From RI-92 sp037384645 (GTDB lineage Bacteria; Pseudomonadota; Gammaproteobacteria; UBA6429; Thiohalophilaceae), in assembly GCA_037384645.1 (NCBI GenBank), contig JARRNT010000050.1, forward strand, positions 1 through 28,967: 28,967 nt of DNA, in the 5' to 3' direction. Below, one piece after another: positions 6,951-14,876 of the stretch. A program made the position numbers and the translations under genes. Below the pieces are notes generated by a model. The model made no database searches. It saw only the letters and a list, made by a program, of their open reading frames with translations, and was not told the DNA's origin. How positions within the stretch are numbered: position 1 is the first letter of the stretch; each line of letters starts with the position of its first letter.

Positions 6951-8261
6951 CTATTCGCTCAGACGCTGTTGCCAGGTCCTGGCAGTCTGCCTTAACTCGT
7001 TGATATCCAGTGTGGTTAATTCCCGTCCCTTCATCAGGTGGCGCCCGCCTATCCAGACGTCACTGACCTGGTCGCGGTTGGCTGCATATACCAGGGTGGA
7101 AACCGGGTCGTAGTTTGGCAGGGTTTCGAGCTGGTCCAGGTCGACCGCAATCAGATCGGCGGCCTTGCCTTTTTCGATAGAGCCAATCTGGCTGTCGAGT
7201 CCGAGGGCCCTGGCCCCGTTAATGGTCGCCATGCGTAATATGGTTTCAGCCTTGCCGGCGACGGCATCGTTGGCAACACCCTTGGCCAGCAGGGCGGCGG
7301 TACGCATTTCACCGAACATGTCGAGGTCGTTGTTACTGGCCGCGCCATCGGTACCCAGGGCGACATTGACGCCGGCATCGAGTAATTTCTGGAGCGGGCA
7401 AAAGCCGCTGGCCAGTTTGAGATTGGATTCCGGGCAATGCACCACGTGGGCGCCGGCTTCAGCGTATCGCTCGATTTCGTCGTCTTGCAGATGGGTCATG
7501 TGTGCGCTGACCAGGCGGGGATTCAACAGGCCCAGTTGTTCCAGACGTTGCATGGGACGCATGCCGAATTTTTCTTCTGATTCGGTAAGTTCGTGTTCGG
7601 TTTCATGCAGATGCGTATGGATAGGTATATCCAGTTCCTCTGCGAGGGTAGCAATATGGGCCAGGGGATCATCGCTTACGCTGTACGGTGCATGTGGTGC
7701 AAACATGGTACTCAGTAGCGGGTGACCGCGGAGTTGATCGTGCAATTCCAGGCCCTTACGCAGGTATTCCCGGGCATCCTGGGCATAGGCCGAGGGGAAG
7801 TCGACCATAATGAGGCCGATCACGGCGCGTATACCGGCATGCTCTGCCGCACGGGCAGTACTCTCGGCAAAAAAATACATATCGGCAAAACAGGTGGTAC
7901 CGCCACGCAGCATTTCTGCGCAGGCCAGCAGTGTGCCGTCATAAACAAACTCATGGCTGATCCATTTTTGTTCAGCCGGCCAGATATAGTCCTGTAACCA
8001 GGTCATCAGTGGCAGATCATCGGCATAACCACGTAACAGGTTCATGCTGGCATGTGTATGGGCATTGACCAGCCCGGGCAGGACGACGTGGCTGGACAGG
8101 TCGACCACATTGCTCGCCTGATAATGGGACGACGCCTGCGCGATCGGCAGTACGTCCAGGATACGGCCTTCATGGATTGCCACGGCAGTATCAGGCAGGA
8201 TGCGATGTGTTGGCTCGATGGGGAGTAGCCAGCGGGCGTTTAATAAAGTATCAATTTGCAT
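6951..8261 (-). CDS. mtaD: 5-methylthioadenosine/S-adenosylhomocysteine deaminase MtaD
   Basis: This amidohydrolase deaminates 5'-methylthioadenosine to methylthioinosine and often S-adenosylhomocysteine to S-inosylhomocysteine. The 436-residue protein has the metal-binding HTH triad (His68, His70) in GLVNAHTHASMNLL. It also has HTHLHETEHE, SAHMTHL, the VHCPESNLKLASG substrate loop and the metal-binding Asp of LGTDGAASNNDLDMF. I chose the ATG at 8261: AGGAAA lies 8 bases upstream, and the amidohydrolase beta-sandwich (MQIDTLLNARWLLP) starts there. The longer open frame to 8357 runs across the start of divergent mtnA. The neighbouring mtnA is a methylthioribose-1-phosphate isomerase, so the pair serves methionine salvage by the deaminating route known in Pseudomonas. 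A guanine or chlorohydrolase-type TrzF deaminase is less likely given mtnA. Confidence 0.93.
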   Translation of the reverse strand: MQIDTLLNARWLLPIEPTHRILPDTAVAIHEGRILDVLPIAQASSHYQASNVVDLSSHVVLPGLVNAHTHASMNLLRGYADDLPLMTWLQDYIWPAEQKWISHEFVYDGTLLACAEMLRGGTTCFADMYFFAESTARAAEHAGIRAVIGLIMVDFPSAYAQDAREYLRKGLELHDQLRGHPLLSTMFAPHAPYSVSDDPLAHIATLAEELDIPIHTHLHETEHELTESEEKFGMRPMQRLEQLGLLNPRLVSAHMTHLQDDEIERYAEAGAHVVHCPESNLKLASGFCPLQKLLDAGVNVALGTDGAASNNDLDMFGEMRTAALLAKGVANDAVAGKAETILRMATINGARALGLDSQIGSIEKGKAADLIAVDLDQLETLPNYDPVSTLVYAANRDQVSDVWIGGRHLMKGRELTTLDINELRQTARTWQQRLSE

Positions 8262-8325
8262 CGGCGCAGTTTCCTGTATCGAATATTTGCTTGCAAGTCC
8301 TAAATGGTTTTCTGACAATGCCCGC

Positions 8326-9393
8326 ATGCAGACTTCGACTGATTCGATACGCGCCATCCGCTGGGAAGCAGACCATCTCAGACTGCTGGACCAGCGTGTG
8401 TTGCCGTTGCAGGAAACTTATCTGGATTATGACGATGCCCCGGCGGTGGCCGAAGCCATTCGCGACATGGTTGTGCGCGGTGCGCCGGCTATTGGCATTA
8501 CTGCCGCGTATGGGGTGGTACTGGCGACGCGCAAACATCAGGGCCAGTCCCCGAAGGGGTGGCGGGATCTGGTTGCGGCAGACATTGATACTCTGGCTGC
8601 TTCACGCCCTACCGCAGTGAATCTGTTTTGGGCCCTGGAGCGGATGCGGGCGGTACTGCAAAACATTGACGATAACAATGCATATGAAACCTTGTTGCAT
8701 GAAGCCATGGCCATTCACGATGAAGATATTGCTGCCAATTTTGCGATGGGCGAGTATGGTGCCAGGCTCATAACGGGCCAGGGTAGTGTATTGACGCATT
8801 GCAATACCGGTTCGTTGGCCACGGGGGGATACGGTACGGCGCTGGGCGTGATCCGTTCTGCGTACCAACAGGGTAAAGTAACTCAGGTGTTTGCCGACGA
8901 GACGCGGCCCTGGCTGCAGGGAGCACGTTTAACCGCCTGGGAACTGGTCAAGGACAACATCCCGGTCAGGCTGATTGTCGAAGGGGCCGCGGCCAGTCTG
9001 ATGCGCAGTGAGAAACCTTCATGGGTCATTGTGGGTTCGGATCGCATCGCGGCCAATGGTGACGTCGCCAACAAGATTGGGACCTATAGCCTGGCGGTAT
9101 TGGCGCGCCAGCATGGGGTGAAATTCATGGTGGTGGCGCCGACTTCCACGATTGATATGTCGCTCGCAAGCGGTGATGACATTCCCATTGAGTATCGCGA
9201 TGAACAGGAATTAATGCAATTGGGTGGGAAGCGTATTGCCGCGGAAGGCGCGCATGCCTGGAACCCGGTGTTCGATGTGACACCGGCGGCGTTGATCGAT
9301 GCCATCGTGACGGAAACAGGTATAGTCGAACAACCGGACGCGATAAAAATGCAAAACCATTTCAATTTAACAGCGAAGAAAACGGCGACTTGA
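8326..9393 (+). CDS. mtnA: S-methyl-5-thioribose-1-phosphate isomerase MtnA
   Basis: MtnA isomerises the aldose 5-methylthioribose-1-phosphate to the ketose 5-methylthioribulose-1-phosphate in methionine salvage. The 355-residue protein has the eIF2B-like fold. RGAPAIGITAAYG begins at residue 51, the catalytic Cys159 lies in THCNTGSLATGGYGTALG, and the catalytic Asp239 in VGSDRIAANGDVANKIGTY. The ATG at 8326 is chosen because family members begin near the SIRAIRWE segment. The open frame upstream reads antisense through the mtaD start. No clear Shine-Dalgarno sequence precedes it. It is divergent from mtaD with 64 bases between the starts, and the two are likely co-regulated. Other salvage genes (mtnP, mtnB, mtnC, mtnD) are not in the window. 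Length and both active-site residues look normal. Confidence 0.96.
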   Translation: MQTSTDSIRAIRWEADHLRLLDQRVLPLQETYLDYDDAPAVAEAIRDMVVRGAPAIGITAAYGVVLATRKHQGQSPKGWRDLVAADIDTLAASRPTAVNLFWALERMRAVLQNIDDNNAYETLLHEAMAIHDEDIAANFAMGEYGARLITGQGSVLTHCNTGSLATGGYGTALGVIRSAYQQGKVTQVFADETRPWLQGARLTAWELVKDNIPVRLIVEGAAASLMRSEKPSWVIVGSDRIAANGDVANKIGTYSLAVLARQHGVKFMVVAPTSTIDMSLASGDDIPIEYRDEQELMQLGGKRIAAEGAHAWNPVFDVTPAALIDAIVTETGIVEQPDAIKMQNHFNLTAKKTAT

Positions 9394-9998
9394 TGCCAGA
9401 GACAATTACCCAGCCGGGTAAATATCAGTCAGTTACTAGACAAAAGTTATTCTGGGCCAATCTGATATCCCATAAACTTAGCTGGATCGGAAAACTGATC
9501 GATAACGGCCAGACAACAGTCGCAGCTTATGACCACTGGTTCCATTCAGGCTGCAATACAGCCAGATAAACAGATTTCGCATCAACTTGAAACGGTCGCC
9601 GATGATGTCAGCGGAATAGTCCAGGATTGCTTGCCGAATAATTAGTCGCCAGATTCTGTTCAGAGGGCCCTGAAACGAAATTAAGCCATTGAAATTTATA
9701 GAATATTGTAAATTTCCCATGACGGACTTAATAGTAGAACAAAGCGCCGGGTTGGTGGCCTGATTCAAACAGTTTATTGTGAAATTACTTTCATTGCTGG
9801 CCATACAGTAATTGGCCGGGTATTTCTTCGGGCAATTCCATTGAGCCTGCCACATTCCACGCATGAGCCTGTTTTATTCTGATTCAGTAGGGGGGAGGGG
9901 TATGATACAATCCAGCCTTTATTTCTTCTGTGCTCGATAGCATTGGAAGTCCGGATACTTAAATATAACAACCACGAGAGACAAGACAGCTAACCACC
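9394..9998. other. Gene-free interval between mtnA and gyrA
   Basis: About 600 bases hold no credible gene. The only longer open frames are on the minus strand (9478-9864 and 9774-9971). They lack a ribosome-binding site, have no recognisable motif and differ in composition from the neighbours. A 6-bp hairpin TTACCC-AGCC-GGGTAA lies at 9406-9421, just after mtnA, without a T-run. An 8-bp inverted repeat, GAAATTTA/TAAATTTC with 10 bases between, lies at 9691-9716 in an AT-rich patch. The right end carries the probable gyrA promoter region. It may be a decayed gene or a long 5' untranslated region; I cannot tell which. Confidence 0.5.
9883..9911 (+). promoter_or_regulatory. Possible gyrA promoter
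   Basis: TACAAT at 9906-9911 (or the overlapping TATGAT at 9901-9906) is a fair -10 hexamer. TTCAGT at 9883-9888, 17 bases upstream, is a weak -35. The spacer holds an unusual G-run (GGGGGGAGGGG at 9890-9900). The leader to the gyrA ATG would be about 80 bases. This is a pattern match only. Confidence 0.35.
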
Positions 9999-12548
9999 AT
10001 GGCTGAGTTCGCCAAAGAAGTCCTCCCGATCAACATCGAAGAGGAGATGAAGCAGTCCTACCTGGATTATGCCATGTCCGTGATCGTCGGACGGGCATTA
10101 CCGGACGTGCGTGATGGGCTCAAACCGGTTCATCGGCGCGTACTCTATGCCATGCGTGAGCTGGGTAACGACTGGAACAAGCCCTATAAGAAATCTGCCC
10201 GTGTCGTTGGCGACGTCATCGGTAAATACCACCCACACGGCGATGCCGCGGTCTACGACACCATCGTGCGCATGGCCCAGCCGTTTTCCCTGCGCTACAT
10301 GCTGGTGGATGGCCAGGGCAACTTTGGCTCGGTGGACGGCGATGCCCCGGCAGCCATGCGTTATACCGAAGTACGGATGGCCCGCATCGCCCACGAACTG
10401 CTGGCCGATATCGATCGTGAGACCGTCGATTTTGTCCCCAACTATGATGAGTCGGAAAAGGAACCTGAGATCCTGCCGGCCCGGATCCCGAACCTGCTGG
10501 TCAATGGCTCCGCCGGTATCGCGGTGGGCATGGCGACCAATATCCCGCCGCACAACCTGACCGAAATCATTAATGGTTGTCTGGCCGTGATCGACAATCC
10601 CGAAGTCTCGATTGTTGACCTCATGCAAATCATTCCCGGTCCGGACTTCCCGACTGCCGGGATCATCAACGGCGCCCGCGGGATTGCCGAGGCCTATGCC
10701 ACCGGTCGCGGCCGCATTTATGTGCGTGCCCGCTCTGAAATCGAAATTGACGAGAAAACCAATAAGCAGACCATTATCGTCACCGAGCTGCCGTATCAGG
10801 TCAACAAGGCACGACTGCTGGAGCGTATTGCCGAACTGGTCAAGGACAAGAAGATCGACGGCATCACCGAGTTGCGTGACGAGTCCGACAAGGACGGGAT
10901 GCGCGTGGTGATCGAGTTACGACGCGGCGAAGTCGCGGAAGTCATGCTCAACAATCTCTATCAGCATACCCAGCTGCAGAGTGTATTTGGTATCAACATG
11001 GTAGCGCTGGTGGATAACCAGCCGCGTCTGCTGAATATCAAACAGATCCTGGAAGCCTTCATACGCCATCGTCGGGAAGTGGTTACCCGGCGGACGATTT
11101 ACGACTTGCGCAAGGCCCGCGAGCGCGCCCACATCCTGGAAGGCCTGGCCGTCGCGCTGACAAATATCGATCCCATCATTGCCATGATCAAGGCGGCGGC
11201 TTCGCCTGCAGAGGCCAAGGATAAATTAATGGCGACAGCCTGGGCCCCGGGCGTGGTCGTGCAGATGCTCGAGCGGGCCGGTGCAGAATCTTCACGTCCG
11301 GAGGGGCTGGCAGACAATTTTGGCCTGAGCGAGGGCATGTACCACCTCTCCGACAACCAGGCACAGGCCATTCTGGATATGCGCCTGCACCGCCTGACCG
11401 GTCTGGAACAGGATAAGATTCTCAAAGAATACGAAGAGTTCCTGGTCAAGATTGCCGACCTGCTGGATATCCTGGGTTCAGGTGATCGGCTGATGCAGGT
11501 AATTCGCGATGAGCTCATTGAGATCAGGGAACAGTATGGTGATGAACGCCGTACCGAGATTATTGCCAGTCAGGAAGACCTGACGATTGAGGATTTGATC
11601 ACCGAAGAAGACGTTGTGGTGACGCTGTCGCACGAAGGTTATGCCAAGTCACAGCCGGTAAGCTCGTATACCGCACAACGCCGCGGTGGCAAGGGCAAGG
11701 CCGCTACCGCAGTCAAGGAAGAAGACTTTATCGATAAGCTGTTCGTGGTGAACACCCACGACACCATCCTGTGTTTCTCCAACAGGGGCAAAGTCTACTG
11801 GCTCAAGGTCTATGAACTCCCGCAAGCCGGACGGACGGCGCGAGGTAAACCCATTATCAACCTGCTGCCATTGAGTGAAGGTGAGCGTATCAATGCCATG
11901 TTGCCGATACGAGAATACGCAGAAGATAAATTTGTCTTCTTTGCCACGGAGCATGGCACGATCAAGAAAACGCCATTGACGGATTTCTCGCGACCGCGTT
12001 CCTCCGGCATTATTGCCGTGGAAATGCGTGAAAACGATCACCTCATTGGTGTCGAACTGACCACAGGTGATCAGGACGTGATTCTGTTCAGCAGCAGCGG
12101 TAAGGCCATCCGCTTCAATGAAGGCGATGTTCGTCCCATGGGACGCAATGCTGTTGGGGTGCGTGGCATCAAGCTGGGTGAGGGACATAAGGTGATTTCC
12201 CTGATCCTGGCCGGAGAAGGCCATGTATTGACAGTGACCGAGCACGGTTACGGCAAACGTACTCCGGTGTCCGATTACCCCATCCATGGTCGTGGTGGCC
12301 TTGGTGTCATTTCCATTCAAACGACAGCGCGTAACGGTGCCGTGACCGGTGCCAAGCTGGTGACTGAAGGTGATGAGATCATGCTGATCACCAGTGGCGG
12401 TACGCTTGTGCGCACCCGCGTCGATGAGATTTCGAACATGGGTCGTAATACCCAGGGGGTCAGGCTGATCAGCCTGGCACCAGAGGAAAAACTCACTGGT
12501 CTTGAACGCATTGCCAGTGTCGAAGAAGAAGTCATCGGAGAAGAGTAA
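9999..12548 (+). CDS. gyrA: DNA gyrase subunit A
   Basis: GyrA is the DNA-cleaving subunit of gyrase, which introduces negative supercoils as an A2B2 complex. The 849-residue protein numbers like E. coli GyrA through the N-terminus. The catalytic Tyr122 is in AAMRYTE, and the winged-helix region has VIGKYHPHGDAAVYD. The C-terminal beta-pinwheel carries the GyrA box QRRGGKGK, which marks it as gyrase rather than topoisomerase IV ParC. The end is acidic (EEEVIGEE), as is common. Position 83, the main quinolone contact, is Ala (codon 10245-10247) where E. coli has Ser; Asp87 is retained. The start follows a probable promoter with no clear ribosome-binding site. The downstream serC-to-rpsA series matches Pseudomonas-type gene order. 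Confidence 0.99.
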   Translation: MAEFAKEVLPINIEEEMKQSYLDYAMSVIVGRALPDVRDGLKPVHRRVLYAMRELGNDWNKPYKKSARVVGDVIGKYHPHGDAAVYDTIVRMAQPFSLRYMLVDGQGNFGSVDGDAPAAMRYTEVRMARIAHELLADIDRETVDFVPNYDESEKEPEILPARIPNLLVNGSAGIAVGMATNIPPHNLTEIINGCLAVIDNPEVSIVDLMQIIPGPDFPTAGIINGARGIAEAYATGRGRIYVRARSEIEIDEKTNKQTIIVTELPYQVNKARLLERIAELVKDKKIDGITELRDESDKDGMRVVIELRRGEVAEVMLNNLYQHTQLQSVFGINMVALVDNQPRLLNIKQILEAFIRHRREVVTRRTIYDLRKARERAHILEGLAVALTNIDPIIAMIKAAASPAEAKDKLMATAWAPGVVVQMLERAGAESSRPEGLADNFGLSEGMYHLSDNQAQAILDMRLHRLTGLEQDKILKEYEEFLVKIADLLDILGSGDRLMQVIRDELIEIREQYGDERRTEIIASQEDLTIEDLITEEDVVVTLSHEGYAKSQPVSSYTAQRRGGKGKAATAVKEEDFIDKLFVVNTHDTILCFSNRGKVYWLKVYELPQAGRTARGKPIINLLPLSEGERINAMLPIREYAEDKFVFFATEHGTIKKTPLTDFSRPRSSGIIAVEMRENDHLIGVELTTGDQDVILFSSSGKAIRFNEGDVRPMGRNAVGVRGIKLGEGHKVISLILAGEGHVLTVTEHGYGKRTPVSDYPIHGRGGLGVISIQTTARNGAVTGAKLVTEGDEIMLITSGGTLVRTRVDEISNMGRNTQGVRLISLAPEEKLTGLERIASVEEEVIGEE

Positions 12549-12561
12549 GGCTTCCCCTTAC
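12545..12561 (+). terminator. Weak hairpin at the gyrA stop
   Basis: GTAAGG (12545-12550) and CCTTAC (12556-12561) form a 6-bp stem with a 5-base loop overlapping the gyrA stop codon. No T-run follows, so at best it attenuates readthrough into serC. Confidence 0.22.
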
Positions 12562-12607
12562 ATCAGATTGATTCTTAGGTTTAACCAGATAAAAGGAAAT
12601 GCATAAG

Positions 12608-13690
12608 ATGTCACGTTGTTTCAATTTCAGTGCCGGTCCTGCCATGTTGCCAGAGGAAGTTTTGCAGCGTGCCCAACAGGAAATGCTGGATTGGAACGGA
12701 TCGGGCATGTCTGTCATGGAAATGAGCCACCGCGGCAAGGAATTCATGGGAATTGCCGAAAAGGCCGAGGCTGACCTGCGCGAACTGCTGTCCATTCCGA
12801 GCGATTATGCTGTGCTGTTCCTGCAGGGTGGTGCATCGGCGCAATTTGCCATGGTGCCGATGAACCTGCTAAGGGGCAAAAACAAGGCTGACTACATCAA
12901 TACCGGCGCCTGGTCGAAGAAGGCAATTGCCGAGGCAAAACGGTATTGTGATGTCAACGTGGCAGCCAGCAGCGAGGAACAAAAGTTTTCGACGATACCG
13001 GCATTTGATAGCTGGAAGCTGCAAAAGGATGCCGCCTATTTACATTACACGCCGAATGAAACCATCGGTGGCGTGGAGTTTCACTGGGTGCCGGATGCCG
13101 GCGAGACGCCGTTGGTGGTAGATATGTCATCTACTATCCTGTCGCGGCCGATTGATGTGAGCAGGTTCGCCTGTATTTATGCCGGTGCGCAGAAGAATAT
13201 CGGTCCTGCCGGTCTGACCCTGGTGATCGTGCGCAAGGACATGCTTGGCCAGACCCTTAGTGGCACGCCGTCCATGTTCGATTATCAAAAACAGGCTGAC
13301 AATGGTTCCATGTTGAATACACCGCCTACCTATGCCTGGTACCTGGCGGGTCTGGTGTTTGACTGGCTCAAACAAAAAGGCGGGCTGGAGGCCATGGCGC
13401 AGATCAATCAGCGCAAGGCACAGAAGCTGTATGCTGCTATTGATCAGTCCGGTTTTTATCATAATCCGGTCGACCCGGCCTGTCGTTCCTGGATGAATGT
13501 ACCGTTCACGCTGGCCAATGCAGAACTGGATAAACTGTTTCTGGAACAGGCCAGTGCACGTGGCCTCAAAACATTAAAGGGACATCGTTCAGTCGGTGGC
13601 ATGCGCGCAAGCATCTATAACGCCATGCCAGAAGCAGGTATAGATGCGCTGATCGCCTTTATGCAGGAATTCGAAAAAGAACACGCCTGA
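12608..13690 (+). CDS. serC: Phosphoserine aminotransferase SerC
   Basis: SerC transfers an amino group from glutamate to 3-phosphohydroxypyruvate to give phosphoserine, and also acts in pyridoxal phosphate synthesis. The 360-residue class V aminotransferase starts with the family signature FNFSAGPAMLPEEVL. It has FLQGGASAQFAMVPMNL in the cofactor phosphate-binding region and the PLP-binding Lys196 in YAGAQKNIGPAGLT. The C-terminal GGMRASIYNA is typical. I chose the ATG at 12608 because AAGGAAA at 12593-12599 is then about 9 bases away. The ATG at 12599 overlaps that ribosome-binding site. serA follows after 18 bases, so two steps of serine synthesis are adjacent. The serB phosphatase is not in the window. 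Confidence is very high. Confidence 0.97.
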   Translation: MSRCFNFSAGPAMLPEEVLQRAQQEMLDWNGSGMSVMEMSHRGKEFMGIAEKAEADLRELLSIPSDYAVLFLQGGASAQFAMVPMNLLRGKNKADYINTGAWSKKAIAEAKRYCDVNVAASSEEQKFSTIPAFDSWKLQKDAAYLHYTPNETIGGVEFHWVPDAGETPLVVDMSSTILSRPIDVSRFACIYAGAQKNIGPAGLTLVIVRKDMLGQTLSGTPSMFDYQKQADNGSMLNTPPTYAWYLAGLVFDWLKQKGGLEAMAQINQRKAQKLYAAIDQSGFYHNPVDPACRSWMNVPFTLANAELDKLFLEQASARGLKTLKGHRSVGGMRASIYNAMPEAGIDALIAFMQEFEKEHA

Positions 13691-13708
13691 ACACAGCAGG
13701 GAGTAGTG

Positions 13709-14872
13709 ATGTACAAAATTCTCACTCTGAATAATATTTCAGCGGCTGGTCTGGACAAGCTGCCGCGTGATCGTTACGAGGTGGCGTCTGAAATCAGCAC
13801 CCCGGATGCGATTTTATTACGTTCGTACAACATGCATGATATGAGCTTGCCTGCCAACCTTAAGGCTATTGGACGAGCGGGCGCGGGTGTGAACAATATC
13901 CCTGTCGATAAATGCTCCAGTCTTGGTATCCCCGTGTTCAATGCGCCGGGCGCCAATGCCAATGCCGTCAAAGAACTGGTTGTAGCGGGTATGCTCATGG
14001 CGTGCCGAAATTTGTGTTACGCCTGGGATTATGCCCGTAATCTCAAGGGTAACGATAAGGAATTACACAAACTGGTTGAGGCAGGCAAGAAAAAGTATGC
14101 CGGCTATGAATTACCCGGGCGTACCCTCGGGGTCATCGGCCTGGGGGCGATCGGTCGTAGTGTGGCGAATACCGCGATCGATCTGGGCATGAACGTAATT
14201 GGTTATGATCCAGGTATCACGGTAGAAGGTGCCTGGCAATTATCGTCCAGCGTGGAAAAGGCCAATAGCGTGGAGAAGGTGCTTGCCAAATCGGATTTCA
14301 TTACCTTTCATGTCCCGTTGATCGAGGCTACCCGCAACATGATTAATGCGGAAAGCCTGAATATTATGAAGGACAAGGTCGTGCTGCTGAATTTTTCCCG
14401 TGACGGAATCATTGACGACCAGGCCGTTTGCGATGCGATACACGCTGGCAAGGTATATGCCTATGTGTGTGATTTCCCCAGTAACCTGCTGAAGGATCAT
14501 GAGCGCGTGATTACCTTGCCGCATCTGGGGGCCTCGACGACAGAGGCGGAAGACAATTGCGCCATTATGGTTGCTAATGAAGTTCGTGATTACCTGGAAA
14601 ATGGTAACGTCACTAACTCGGTGAATTTTCCTGCAGTGCAGATGGACCGTAACGAGGGTTTCCGGGTTTGTATCGTGAACAGTAATGTGCCGAATATGCT
14701 GGGTCAGATCTCGACGGCAATGGCGCAGGATCAACTGAATATCGTCGATATGTTAAATAAGTCACGCAACGATCTGGCCTATACCCTGGTTGATGTCGAC
14801 AAGCCAGTTAATGATGACTTGATTGGCAAACTCAAATCTATCGAAGGTGTGCTGGCAGTTCGTACGATTTAA
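13709..14872 (+). CDS. serA: D-3-phosphoglycerate dehydrogenase SerA with C-terminal ACT domain
   Basis: SerA oxidises 3-phosphoglycerate to 3-phosphohydroxypyruvate with NAD, the entry step of serine synthesis. The 387-residue protein has the D-isomer 2-hydroxyacid dehydrogenase fold. The substrate loop is RAGAGVNNIP, the NAD-binding motif LGVIGLGAIGRSVANTA, the arginine region LLNFSRDGIID and the catalytic His of TLPHLGAST. The last 70 or so residues form a serine-sensing ACT domain. RDG in place of the commoner RGG is a known variant of the shorter enzyme class found outside enteric bacteria, as I recall it. The ATG at 13709 is 5 bases after GGAG (13700-13703); the GTG at 13706 is too close. 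It sits between serC and pheA, a position not occupied in Pseudomonas, so it is an addition to the conserved series. Confidence 0.95.
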   Translation: MYKILTLNNISAAGLDKLPRDRYEVASEISTPDAILLRSYNMHDMSLPANLKAIGRAGAGVNNIPVDKCSSLGIPVFNAPGANANAVKELVVAGMLMACRNLCYAWDYARNLKGNDKELHKLVEAGKKKYAGYELPGRTLGVIGLGAIGRSVANTAIDLGMNVIGYDPGITVEGAWQLSSSVEKANSVEKVLAKSDFITFHVPLIEATRNMINAESLNIMKDKVVLLNFSRDGIIDDQAVCDAIHAGKVYAYVCDFPSNLLKDHERVITLPHLGASTTEAEDNCAIMVANEVRDYLENGNVTNSVNFPAVQMDRNEGFRVCIVNSNVPNMLGQISTAMAQDQLNIVDMLNKSRNDLAYTLVDVDKPVNDDLIGKLKSIEGVLAVRTI

Positions 14873-14876
14873 CCAC

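Noticed and set aside
8200..8357. Upstream extensions of mtaD and mtnA that overlap each other
   Set aside because: Both extensions read across the other gene's start and have no family similarity; the ATGs at 8261 and 8326 fit the family N-termini.
9478..9864. A 128-codon minus-strand open frame between mtnA and gyrA
   Set aside because: No ribosome-binding site, no recognisable domain, cysteine- and asparagine-rich mixed composition; at best a relic, so described as gene-free sequence.
10098..10628. Antisense open frames within gyrA (also 11649-12320)
   Set aside because: Shadows of the gyrA coding frame with no signals of their own.
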